From Triops longicaudatus (taxonomy: Eukaryota > Arthropoda > Branchiopoda > Notostraca > Triopsidae): a stretch of 64,000 nt of DNA. The notes under the pieces are model-generated. The model made no database searches. It was given only the letters and a program-made list of their open reading frames with translations, and was not told the origin of the DNA. The DNA is taken from positions 159,458 through 223,457 of the forward strand of contig JAGQDJ010000212.1 of the NCBI GenBank assembly GCA_022885665.1, written 5' to 3'. Below are positions 34,677 to 45,372 of this stretch, piece after piece. Position 1 is the stretch's first letter, and every line of letters starts with the position of its first letter. The translations under genes and the position numbers were made by a program.

Positions 34677-35758
34677 GATAGTTTCTTTTGCTTTTTTTTT
34701 CGATGTAAATTTTGTTCAGGTTTACTTTCTTCCAAGGGTCATAACTCCGTAAAGGACTCCGGTAGCGAAGAGCATCGCACTACCGAATATTGTGCTCATT
34801 CCAGGGCACAAAATAATAGATGGCAGCGAAATTCTAAGAAAAAATCATGAAATTGCCAAATATTTGAAAGAAAATCAAAAGAAAATCACGCAATACTTTA
34901 AGAGTCTGTAAGGTCAAACAGAAAAAAAAAGAAACTGAACTCCATACTTTACATTAAAGATTATTAAAAAAAAGGAAATGTCGAGAAAATTGGACGCGCT
35001 AATTGGAAAGAAAAAATACAAAATTTCGAAAATGTGATGCAAAACTCAAAAACAGGAGTTCAATATTCGATCAAGTAGAAAAAAATCGAACAATTAATAG
35101 GAATTAATAGACAATTTACACTTTTTCGGAAAACCCGGTTACATTCCAGAAAGTAATGGAAAATCAGAAAAAATCGTACAACTCAAATAAAACGTCGAGA
35201 AATTCAAGAAAAACTGTACAAAAATCTATAAAATTTGATGACTAAGCTTAAATGGGGAAAGATTCATTGTGAAGCGTAATGATCGGTTTTTAAAAGGAAA
35301 AGTTCATGTTTACAAGATGTATAATGCGGCTTTGTTCCATAAGGGGCGTTTTTCCATAAATGTGGCCACGTTTTGCACGAACTCGATGAAAATGCAGCAA
35401 CAGGGAGCTTCAATGAATACTACGATAAACCCGGCAAGACTAAAACAAAAACAAAATATAACGTTAAAAGCATTTTAAAATATTTTTTCCCAGAAATTAT
35501 GGTCTTACATTTGCCAAATACCGGCGACGATACAAATCGGATATATTGTGATGCATGTGAAGACTCCTAGGATCATGGCCACTAGAAGACAAGAGTTACG
35601 TGAAAGTTAACAAGTTTAAAAGGAAAAACATCAGATAAATTACCAAATCCTCCCACAATTCCCATTCCCCGTCCGGCATATTTAAACCACCACGGAATAT
35701 CGTCTGGAGGGTTGCTGGGGGTTGTGTTTCCATTAGGAACAGCAGTCGCATCAGCCAT
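34555..35758 (-). CDS. CACFD1: Calcium channel flower homolog (5 exons)
   Basis: Flower is a small four-helix synaptic-vesicle and endosome membrane protein linked to calcium entry, endocytosis and cell competition. Exons: 35758-35644, 35581-35509, 35439-35314, 34833-34726 and 34642-34555, giving 169 residues. Seen: the entry motif PWWFKYAGRGMGIVGG, transmembrane segments in exons 1-2 (AMILGVFTCITIYPICIVAG), the LAGFIVVFIEAPCCC segment that carries the channel-filter Glu, EKRPLWNKAALY, and FGSAMLFATGVLYGVMTLG. The last exon was placed so that LGRKASRSEMLARAAQ continues in frame, matching the long flower isoforms; reading through its donor would instead stop right after GRK, which would resemble the short isoform. 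So both tails may exist. Intact. Confidence 0.95.
34645..34674. repeat. 30-bp poly(A) run before the last flower exon
   Basis: Thirty consecutive A on the plus strand are the poly-T pyrimidine tract directly before the last flower acceptor on the minus strand. Its length could affect use of that exon. Confidence 0.8.
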
Positions 35759-35918
35759 GATTTCTAAGCAAACTGACTGATGACTAGGTGCCAATTAGCG
35801 GCCAATTTTTATCGATTTTTTGCGTTAACGTGTTTATATGACGCTGACGCTATCACAGAACCCTAGAGAGCAAGGAGACGCGAATTGCATGATCGCAAAC
35901 CATGAGTTGCTACCTGTT

Positions 35919-36063
35919 TTCGGAACTGGTCACTTTTCCTGAATGGCGTTTCTTTTATCCTCTTGCCAATTTTAGTGTTGCCTCCGAAAGCCCCTATGAT
36001 TAGGGACAGAAACTAGTAGAGCATGGCAATGAGCGGGATTCCGGAAAAGTGACCTCGTTCGAA
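35919..36063. repeat. Inverted-repeat element of about 145 bp
   Basis: The left arm TTCGGAACTGGTCACTTTTC (35919 on, continuing CTGAAT) is matched by a reverse-complement right arm ending near 36063 (core GGAAAAGTGACC at 36043-36054). Arms are about 26 bp with a few mismatches. No target duplication was identified. It sits between the flower start and the sulfotransferase 3' end. Confidence 0.55.
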
Positions 36064-36346
36064 GCATAACTTGGGTTCATGTAATAGCGAAAGCTTTCCA
36101 CAAACTATAAAAAAGAAACAAGTATTGGATGATGCTATAAGTAATGCTTTTAGTACTCGTTTTTAAAAACCGTCGAGAAAAGCGCTTCGCAAATGACGAA
36201 AAAATATTAGTTCAAATAAATTTGCTGCGTTCTTTAGAAGAATGGCGTTTAACTTAAAACACAATGAAAGGAGTGAATAAAACAATTCGAAGAATACTGT
36301 ATTCCGACCTTATTTCAAAGGTTTTATAAAGCATTTTCCTGTGTAA

Positions 36347-36505
36347 TTAAACTATTTTGGGGTTACGCAAACTGTATCCGAATTCACGTTCCGCAATGGT
36401 TTTTGGGTCGAATTCTAAGGATGGACGGTACATTCTTATTTCTTTTCCTTCTGAAGTTCGTAAATAAAGCTTAATTGTGTCCCAGCAAGATTTCTTTCTA
36501 TCCAT
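36347..36505 (-). CDS. Possible overlapping 52-codon ORF at the sulfotransferase 3' end
   Basis: Begins with ATG inside the last sulfotransferase exon in a different frame (MDRKKSCWDTIKLYLRTSEG) and continues past that gene's stop to TAA at 36349-36347. The part beyond the stop (RMYRPSLEFDPKTIAERE, then FGYSLRNPKIV) has protein-like composition. No family is recognised, and a chance frame of this length is quite possible. Confidence 0.2.
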   Translation of the reverse strand: MDRKKSCWDTIKLYLRTSEGKEIRMYRPSLEFDPKTIAEREFGYSLRNPKIV

Positions 36506-39344
36506 TCATCCATTCGGGTTTGAAGCTCGGGTGAGAAATGATTTTTCCAGTCGCCAACTTGTCCTAACAATAAAATATGGCAATTTTAACTACGCATCAC
36601 CATTTAAAAAAAAATACTTAGAAGGAAAATCGAATTTTCAGTAAGTTGTGAAGGTAATTTCGAAAAATGAAAGAAATCCCCTTCGAAGTTGTTTCAACAA
36701 AAGTTCGTTACCTTTTCGAAGAAATATTTTGTTGTGTACGGCTGTTGCTCGATTTTCGAAATCCATGTACATGGCCATCTTTTCGATATCGCTATCGTTG
36801 TATTCTTTGCCCAAAAACGACGCTAGTCTTTTCAATTCTCTAGGCAAGTCCTTATTAAAAAAAATATCAAAGTATATAAAGTATTTAAACTAAGAACTAT
36901 GTAGCAGAACTTGTTTCATTTCTTCGTAAAACATGAAATTCATGTTTGGATGGTTTCTCAAGCTCCAAGCTTCTTTAACGTGAGCGAAGAATGGTGAATA
37001 CATCACTAATAGAAAATAAGCAAGAATAAATCAATTAAATCAAAATCCACACTCGCAAATTTAGTTCCAAATCGCTTACCTTCTTCTCTCATGAAGTAAT
37101 CGACATAGGTTTCAAAATCGTTATCATATCCTGAAATCTTTTTTTGGTGGTAGTAAAACGAAACAGTGACATCTTTTGGATTCCTTGCTAGATAAATTAT
37201 CTAAACGTAAAGAGTATCAAATGGGTGTTTTCAGATATTTGACTTTTTTCATGCTTTACTTTGCATGTTTCCAGTATGTTTCGTGCTAGTAGATGAACGG
37301 GAATATGTGTCAAGAAAACGCGCGGTGACGGTCGGGCGTAGAAAGTCTTAATTACCTCACGGTAATCATCCGGCACCGGAGGAAATCCTTGTACCAACTT
37401 AGCCTTTACTGGATTAGGCAATAATCCGAAACTGTATTTAAAAAAAGAAATAATATAATGTCAGTTTCAATAAAAAAAAGATAGTAGAAAATAAATAAAA
37501 AAACGGTGATTTCAAAGATTCGGCTTCATTTCTAGCAGATGGCGTTACTTGTACAATTGCCTGTTCGTTATTTTACACTATAATTTAATCTTCTTTTAAG
37601 TTTTTTTTCCATGTCCGTTTCATGGCAAAATATGCCAAAAAAGCGTAGGCCTATAGTAAAATCACAATCATTATAAAACTTTTGAACTTTTTCAATTATT
37701 TTTGGGAAATTTAAGTTTTCCCACGTGTCAGTCATAAGCGAACTTTGGCCTCATCTGGTAGTTGTGATACATACTCCAGGAAAGACACACGATCGTTTAT
37801 GTCAATTTTGGCACCGTCGTAATCGCAATTATTTGCCAATAACCAAACAATCTCTTGAATCCAATGGGAACCTGAAACAACCATTAAATTTAAGTCCAGC
37901 ATTAATTTGCGTCAGTAATGCGTTTAAGTACACAGATAAATGAAGCTTAGACACGAGTGAAACTACGCAAGAGTAGGGTTACCATCCGTCCTTAAATGAT
38001 AAGGACAGTACTTAAATTTGGTATGCCCGTCCTTAAGGGTGTTTGTCCTTAAATATGTCCTTAAATGGGAGTTGCTGCTAAATTTGTAGACATTTCGTCA
38101 GAATAAAAGGACTAAAACATCAATAATACATGCGGGCCGCATGCAGTTCCAAGTTCTGTTTAAAAATGGCTAGCCGTTCGGCATAGCGGGCCGTGGACAA
38201 CGGCTATAGCCATCAAAGTCAAACACACGCTGCTGAAGGGGAATGCAACTGTCATTTCCTATTGGCTAATGGTAAGTGGCTAGTGACTGCAGACGTATAC
38301 GGCGTATACATGTGTAATGTATACGTGCGTATACTATACGCACACGTGTGTAATCATTTGTGTGTTGCTGGCTGCTCTGAGACATTGCGAAATGCATGCG
38401 AAATTGTCTGGCACGAACTTACTCAAAATTTTTTTTTTGTCTAAAAGCAAATATTTGCTGTAGCTACCTTGCATGTCTGTGTCAAATACTGAATGTGTAT
38501 GCCACGAGTGCTTTCTGCCATCGACAGTCATATATTGCTCTGTAGCGCTAAATACTGATTGGTTTTTACTGGACTTCTTATGGTTTCATTTCTTTGACTA
38601 ATAAGGAATTTGGAAAAGTGTTCCTGAAATAGGGGATTTGCACGAAAACCATTTAGCACTTGATTCTTGCGACAATTTCCTAAGTTGTCCTTAAATTTTA
38701 TCCGCGTGAGATGGTAACCCTACGCAAGAGATGTCACTAAACTGTCAATAATTGCAATTGGAGCTATGTGAGCCTCCATATTGTCGCCATGTTAGACAGT
38801 TTTTAACAGATTTAGCTACATCCCGTATTAGTTATAGTATAAGTTATAGTCGGAATAAAAGCAGTAATGATCAAAGGAAGATCAAACTAAAATAGGCAAA
38901 AAATATATACATTTAAGTATACTTAAATGAAACTATGAATAACGCTCTTACTACAATTATACTAGTGAATAGGGTTTTCAGCATTCTAGGACTTGAACTG
39001 AACTGGAACTTGAACTGAACCATTGTTTTCTAAAACTAAAGTACCACCAAATATGGCGAAAATATTTGGTTTCTACCGCATCTTCGTTTGCAAAACTATG
39101 AAAAAGCGACTTTAATATTACCTGATTTGGGGAAAGTGACGATCCAAATATCGTCCGGGCGTAACTTCATGTTGTAAATATCTTCTGCGTACTTGAAATG
39201 GCGAGGCGTCATAATTAAGTTGCCGGGTTGGCTTTGCATTAATCCATGTGTGTAGTTTTTGAAATCTTTCCTGATCGCTGCATCCCGATCTTCCGGGAAA
39301 GGGTGGGCCGTCAAGTTCAAATGAAAATGCTGTGATTCCGACAT
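36436..39344 (-). CDS. Cytosolic sulfotransferase, SULT family (7 exons)
   Basis: Transfers sulfate from PAPS to hydroxyls or amines of small molecules. Exons: 39344-39122, 37871-37775, 37431-37260, 37200-37080, 37005-36911, 36850-36712 and 36563-36436, giving 324 residues. Seen: 5'-phosphosulfate loop TFPKSGSHWIQEIVW, 3'-phosphate motif YLARNPKDVTVSFYYH, FYEEMK, LASFLGKEY, and the C-terminal PAPS clamp FLRKGQVGDWKNHF. The stop follows shortly after GTQLSF, as in other SULTs. The exon 2 donor was set at GTATGT because this alone keeps the frame. The usual KTHLP motif reads LTHIP: the catalytic His stays but the adjacent Lys is lost. Intron 1 carries a hAT-type insertion. Substrate and subfamily cannot be told from sequence. 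Confidence 0.93.
37974..38722. mobile_element. Non-autonomous hAT-type element in sulfotransferase intron 1
   Basis: This 749-bp element begins TAGGGTTACCATCCGTCCTT and ends GATGGTAACCCTA, terminal inverted repeats of about 13 bp. Perfect 8-bp duplications CGCAAGAG flank it at 37966-37973 and 38723-38730, as expected of hAT. The left end carries several subterminal copies of GTCCTTAAAT and a matching TTGTCCTTAAATT lies at the right end, typical of transposase-binding sites. No transposase remains; the 83-codon internal frame (38193-38444) looks non-coding. Confidence 0.85.
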
Positions 39345-41603
39345 GTCTATTTTAACCGTAAAATAGTATTATGGTTGAAATGTGACCGCAAATATGCTCA
39401 AGTTAACTTTTAAAATGATTTTTAAAACTTCCTTGGTTTCACGACTTATTACATCTCACTTCATCTGCCTTTGCTTGAACCGGTATCTAAATTCTAGCGT
39501 ATCTGAAGTGCTGAAGCGTAGTAAGACAGTATCCAATCCACACTGCAGTACACTCAAAACTACGTTAAAAATTGATTTTTTATAAGCTAGAACGCATGTT
39601 CAACCGTCCTTTGAAAAGAAAACAGCGCAATCATAATGTATATATTTGTTATTGTTTAACTGTTACATCAACAACTATTAAAGTGAAACGATGTACGGCA
39701 AAGAGCAAAGCTTAAGCCGACGAAAGAAAAAAAAATAGTACAATCGATAAAAGGTAAGTGGTCTTTACGTATTAAGAGGCCATACTTATGAAGCTCTATT
39801 CAGCGAACGTAGCTCAAACTCATAAATACACAACACTAACACCGAATGATGACTAAGTACCTTTTTTGACTCAGCAACACATCCCTTTATGAAAAACTCA
39901 AGCAACTTTTTGAGGGCTAACAGTGGTTGGTGTTAACCTAAAATAGAGCTCGAGAACTACGTGACTGCGAAAAAGCCCTATCAAAGGACTTTGGGCTCTG
40001 TAAAAGGGTTTGGATGTTTGTGAGGGGTAGATAACAAGCATGTACACGCTAGTACAGTATAAAGCACGCATAAGTGTAAATAAACCGTAGCCCAATTTAG
40101 GAAGTTCCTCCGGATGCGCTACAAGCGGTAAAAGCATAAACCTTCATACAGTATACGCCCTATAGAGTCTGTGCATTTTGTACTGAACTGATCAACTGGG
40201 CTGGCCAGTTAGCACAATTGTCGTGTACGGAACTAGCTCAACGATCATTTTGGCATGAACGCATCAGTTGTGTTGAGCGTGAATGCCGTTTTCCGTTCTA
40301 CGGTGTAGAGGAGCACAGTACAACATAGACGTTTAAAACCCGCCCACTGATTTTCAAGTAAACAATCCCTTCAGTTGAGCTGCGCAACGCGTGTTGTATT
40401 GTGAAAGCCGAGAAGAACTGGACAACCGATCAGTTACCATAAAATGCACCCTTTACCAAACTACGTCCCTAACGGTTAGAAAGTGCGAAATGCGCCATTA
40501 GACGCTAAAGTACTGGAAGGTGTCATAAGGAACCACTGAGGTTCCGCTCGATTCTCCTTGCTTTTTTTTTTATTGGTCGAAGTGGGAGGCTTGCAGTTGT
40601 TAGCGCCTAGTGGCGGACTTGTAGTTTTCGTAGCTTCGATAGATGACCCTAGTGAATGTGATAAAGACTATGGGAAGAAATAAAAGTTGTTCGCAGTAAA
40701 GCAGGGTATTGACAGAAGTAACGTTACGCGACGGAAAAAATAATAACTTTTGAACGAAAGGTTTCTTGTGTCTGTAAAAAATCGTAGTCATGTCATATAC
40801 CGCTGAGCACTCTTAGTAAAAGTTGCATGTGGAATAATGAGAAGTAATCAAGATATTCAATTATGTCTAATTTTGTTACATTTTTTAAGAAAAACGAGTA
40901 GCATGTTTTTACCCGTTGCGTTCACTATAGATGACCAAAAATTTCTACTTAGTATTTTTTGAGCTCACCGAATGCTACTGAACAGAAGAGTAAGACCCTC
41001 AATCGTCACCCCCATAAGAGATTGTTGCGTATTAAAAAGACGCGGTTTAATATTTTTCACTAAAACACTGCAGAAACCTCAACTTAATTGCTTATTTATA
41101 ATTAATCGTTTCCTTATGTTTGTATAATTTTTTTTTGTATTAAAACTTTTCTGACCCCATTGGCTAGACGAAAGAATGGTTCGGAAGGTCTAGCTTGTCG
41201 TTTGAGAATATTTCTTTAATTTTGAACCTTAGAGACGTATTATTAAATGTGTTGATATAGTGAACCTTCAATTATGAAGCCTTGTTATATATGACACTTT
41301 TACGCGTATTGCGAAAATAAAGGAAAAATTCAGTAAATTAATTTTTGATTCCGTTAAAGACTGACTAACTATTTTAAAACTTATTTCACAAAACATTTTA
41401 AGAAGCCCTTTAAATGTTTGCAAAAATTTTCTTGTCGGGCGAAAAACATAGGAAACTCTTCCGGACCATAGCTCCAAAACGGCTAGTCCGATTCTTGTGA
41501 TTTTAGTGTAAAAAATTCTTTCTTTCCTTAACTTTTCCTATTAATTACTAACTTTATTACTATTATCATTATTATCACTATTAGCTTAGCTAGAGATGGA
41601 GCG
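39345..41603. other. Intergenic DNA upstream of the sulfotransferase
   Basis: The interval between the sulfotransferase start and the RPS2 fragment contains only short open frames on both strands without recognisable domains. No element ends were detected. Confidence 0.4.
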
Positions 41604-41786
41604 CTCTAGCTCACAGCTTGCCCTGCAAGGTGATCGGCAAGTGCGGTTCAGTCTTGTTGCATCTCCTCGCGGCACTGGCATTGTGTCTGCTCCCGTACCG
41701 AAGAAGTTGTTGCAAATGGCTGGTGTTGAAGATTGCTACATCTCGTCTCGTGGTAACACTGGCATCTTAGGTAACTTTCTTTATAT
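41604..41786 (+). pseudogene. Ribosomal protein S2 fragment (truncated, frameshifted)
   Basis: The 3' part reads SPRGTGIVSAPVPKKLLQMA then GVEDCYISSRG and GILGNF, an unmistakable RPS2 (uS5) C-terminal core. Just upstream the homologous PCKVIGKCGSVLL is in another frame, consistent with a short deletion near VLL...SPRG. Sequence before about 41604 and after GNF does not match RPS2. There is no intron at the GNF position and no 5' or 3' remainder, so this is a short dead copy, possibly from a processed insert. Confidence 0.8.
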
Positions 41787-41808
41787 TGATCTCGGATTCT
41801 GGATCTTT

Positions 41809-41900
41809 TTCCCCCGTTTAACGCGATCGTGACCCCGCTTTACGCGATTTTGACCCCGCATGAGGAAGTACAACGGATTTTCTTTTACGCGGTGTTTTCG
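41809..41900. repeat. Degenerate CCCCGCTTTACGCGATT motif cluster
   Basis: Three to four head-to-tail variants of CCCCGYTTTACGCGAT occur within about 90 bp: CCCCCGTTTAACGCGAT, ACCCCGCTTTACGCGATT, GACCCCGC and TTTTACGCGG. Related motifs appear at 47370-47600 and 57015-57170. Such repeats resemble subterminal repeats of pogo/Tigger-like DNA transposons (inference). Confidence 0.5.
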
Positions 41901-42398
41901 ACTTACCAGTTGACCTGGTAATTGTTTAGTATATACTTTTTTAAGAGTCTAAAGTCAATTTTGAATATGTTAAATTGCTTCTGAATTTTCCATTCGTATC
42001 TTGTATTATTTTTTTTCATTAATGTATTTGAACACCTCTTTTTTCCCCAAGGAACAGCGGATTGTTAACCAGAACATGCTGGTTTCTGCTGGCTTTAGGG
42101 CTTACGGGTCACTTGGCCAAGCTAGAGCCATTAGCTGTGAACTATTACGTGGACAAAGGGGCATGACCTAACGTCTTTGGCGATACTATTCGGTTTGGCA
42201 GTAGCCGACAAAGGTATTTACCTCATTTTGGGGGTAGTTCCGGCAAACTTCGGACCAAGTCAAGTTGATAAAGTTTCACAAAGGAACGATGCAAAATGCC
42301 GTCCATTGCCACAGTAACTTGTGTTCCATCAGATTAGCCTGTATTGTCGTAGGGCAACAAATATGCAATTTTTATAACTCATCGGACATGTGGATATC

Positions 42399-42570
42399 CA
42401 GAGACGTCGTGCCATAAGGGGCCGGGGGGGGGGGGGGCGGGCCCTCCCAAAATTTTTGCCATCCTGAAAAAAAAGGTATCATTTAAAACTCATTTATAAC
42501 TCATTAACTCTTTTATTAAGAGAAATGCAAAATCGGCCCCCCCAAATTTTTGAAGTGCACGACGCCACTG
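42399..42570. mobile_element. hAT-like relic with poly-G/poly-C arms
   Basis: Ends CAGAGACGTCGTGC and (reverse complement of the right end) CAGTGGCGTCGTGC form imperfect inverted repeats. Just inside are a G-run at about 42424-42437 and a C-run at about 42535-42543 on the plus strand, so the ends can fold back. No matching 8-bp target duplication was found. Confidence 0.5.
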
Positions 42571-43184
42571 GTTCTTGAAGCTCAAAATCAATTATATAGA
42601 AATAATACAACACAAAATCAGATGAAAATCTGTATTGGAAATCAAGCGAATTGCAGTCCGTTTTCACTGGTTTCTATATTGGTAAATTTTAAAAATACTG
42701 TGTGGCCAAAATAGCTGAAGGCAGTGTTACTGAAGCCTCCGCCATTTCGGAAGGGGAAACGTAGGTGGCTCTGAAGTGTGACGCCACGGGAGTCCAAAAG
42801 CGTGCCTTTTACGAACGTAACAGTGCCAGTGAGAACGTATGTTGCGTGTTGTGTCCCTCTTCTTGACAAAGGAGGTACGTTTTTGTATTGTTTTTCCCTA
42901 AATACACGTTGGTCATACTCATAAATATGGATTGCTTCACTTACTTTCAATTTACTTCATTTACATTTAGTTTCATTTCTTCCTGTTTATATTAATTTAC
43001 TGTTCTCAACTGGCGCCTCTAACAGAAAAACTATGAACTATACTTTGGAATAAACCCCAAAACACTTTGTTATTTAAAACTCGATTATTTACTGAGCAGG
43101 TAATGATACAAATTAATGTTATTATTCATTTGTTCCAAATTTTGTTTCCATACATTCAAGCTTCTCTTCAACTTATGTTTCTTT
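42571..43184. other. Intergenic DNA with one unassigned frame
   Basis: A 102-codon minus-strand frame (42950-42642) has no recognisable domain or splice context and is not called. The 3' flank of the 319-residue gene occupies the right end. Confidence 0.35.
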
Positions 43185-44761
43185 TCATTCAACTGGTACC
43201 CGAATATCCACAAACTTAATATCACTATTCTCTTTCACACGTTTTATATGAACGGGAGAAGTCACCTCCGCCATCTTGGAGGCCAAAACCGCCCGGGGCG
43301 GCGATTTAGCCTCGGTTCCTGTTTTCACGCACGTAAACGGCGAATTCAACGTCAATGTCGTCGTTTTGAGGTTATTTCCGGATCTTTTGCGTTTCAAGAG
43401 ACTCACACTGCTGACACAAAGTTTCTCGCTAAGGAAATCAGCAGAGGATGACAAAATTTTTGCCGCTGTGCCTTCGCTTAATTTCCGTTCCCGTGCTCCT
43501 GCTGCTAATGCGCGACTTTGGTCCACAATGGAGTAGATTAGATTGGCTTCTGTTATTGAAAAACGCAAAAATAAATTATTTTCAACTTGAATTCAAAGTC
43601 AAGCGAAAAATTTAAATGCTAGAAGTTCGACAAAAACAAAATAAAAAAATGTAAAAAAATACCTAGATATTTTGTAGAAACCGGTTTCGAAGACTGTAAA
43701 GAGATTTGCATAGCAGGTTCAAGGGATGAACTCTGATCTCCAGGTCCTTTGTCGCCATTTTGGGAAGTACCAGCAGTACTGGCAGCTTTCTGAGTCGTTT
43801 CAACGTTCACTAATGCTACAAAAACGCATTTTTTCCAATAAAAAATAGGAAATGTAAAATTATTTGCAAAAATATTTACCTAAAGCGGTCATAAAATCGT
43901 CCCGGCCCGCAAGTCGTCTCTGAGCTTCTTCGGAATCCAATTCGGAGCTTTTTGACCGCTTCCTATACAAAAAACGGGCGTTAATGTATTTTCTTTCAAT
44001 AATGTAATAGATTATTTTACGGCGGGGAAGATGGGCCATTAGAATTTTTTTCTCCTTCGCGTTTTAAACAAGGTGGCTTGCAATTATCGACTGGATTACT
44101 CGTCTTAGAGCTTGGAATTCGCTCTGGAGAAACTAAAAAAGCATTTTACAATGAATTACTATTTTTTTAATCTAAAATATTATAGTAAAAATTAATTGAA
44201 AAATTTTCTTGCAAAAGCTCTTAAAATATTAAGAAATTTACGGCAGAGCTATATTTAGCTTTGGAAACTTAAAATAGGTAAGAAAAAGGCAACGATCTAT
44301 TTTCACGCCAATATAAATTTTAAAAAGCAAAAAGTAAGACGTTTACTCTCGCAAACTTCGCAGCCTTGCGGTACACTGGACTGAATTTCTTGTAGGACGG
44401 CTTTTAATTCCTTATCGTAAAGAAAAATCTTTGCTTCCAGTTGTTGAAGAGTTTCTTTTGCTTCGCTGTTTTCCTAAAAATATAAAAATTAGTTTTAATT
44501 TTTGAAAAATAGTTTTGAAGTGATTTAGTACTTGTGAACTGTTATACGACTCTTGCCAGGCTTTCTGCAATAGAAGACATTAAAAACTAAGTTAGTTTGT
44601 ACATCAGAGTAAAGAAAATACGAAAAATTTCAATGAATGCGAATCAAAGTGCAAAAATTTTGAATTTGTATTACCTTATGAAGATTGATCGCTTCTAGCA
44701 ACAAGTTTTGCAGCTTTAATGCTTTCGCTATTAAAACGGTAGGAGGACTTATACTCGTCAT
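43185..44761 (-). CDS. Unrecognised 319-residue protein, probably nuclear (7 exons)
   Basis: Seven coding exons (44761-44675, 44564-44532, 44473-44347, 44132-44021, 43962-43880, 43815-43663, 43549-43185) join in consistent phases with clean GT-AG sites, so this is a real gene. Residues 1-80 are helical and coiled-coil-like (LIAKALKLQNLLLEAINLHK, then ETLQQLEAKIFLYDKELKAV). The middle is Ser/Pro/Lys-rich and disordered (PPKRSKSSELD). A short conserved-looking RRLAGRDDFMTAL follows, then a second helical block (NLIYSIVDQSRALAAGARER) and a basic tail containing LLKRKRSG, a plausible nuclear localisation signal. No membrane segments. I do not recognise the family. It lies head to head with TRRAP, 611 bp between ATGs. 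Confidence 0.7.
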
Positions 44762-45372
44762 CTTAATCACTTGTTTATTTCATACGACAACGAGATTTTT
44801 GCGCTTCGGAATTATCGGTATTTGTTTTATTTCCTAAACGATGTAATTCCACTCTTAGATGACGGCACTACGATAGCCAGTCTCGTGTTTTGGTACAACT
44901 TTCCTCCCCTTCATTTGCTATATTTTGTCCTACCCAGTCCATTACCCAGCTAACGGACAGTAATTGGCAAAAAAGCTAAGGGCAAAGAAACAGCTGTTTG
45001 CCAAAATACGCTCGCTCCGAAATCACCATGGCCAAAATGCCTCTAGCTTACAGTGTCCGCCGCCTGGTGGTGATAGTATCACAGAGTGGTTCTACACAAG
45101 CTCCTTCCTACTAAACCTGAAACTCTTTCGTAGGACCACATAGTGGCGTCACAAGCTATAACTCAGGCTCCAAGATTGGGCAAATGTTCAGGGCTTTACG
45201 GCCAGTTGCCTCCTACCCAACAGTATGCTCGCTATTGTGTGAAACAAATCGAAAAACATTGAGGAAAACATGTATTTTTGTGGTACCCTTGTAAAGTAAT
45301 ACGGCATTTCTTCCAACAGGGTACTTCAAACTGGCTTAGAAGTCTCTGTCTAATTGTGACCCTGACGTGATA
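44762..45372. promoter_or_regulatory. Head-to-head interval before TRRAP
   Basis: The divergent starts of the 319-residue gene and TRRAP flank this 611-bp interval, which likely carries both promoters and leaders. No other gene and no obvious TATA box were identified. Confidence 0.35.

Noticed and set aside
42642..42950. 102-codon minus-strand frame as a transposon protein
   Set aside because: No motif of any transposase or retroelement protein, and no element ends tied to it.
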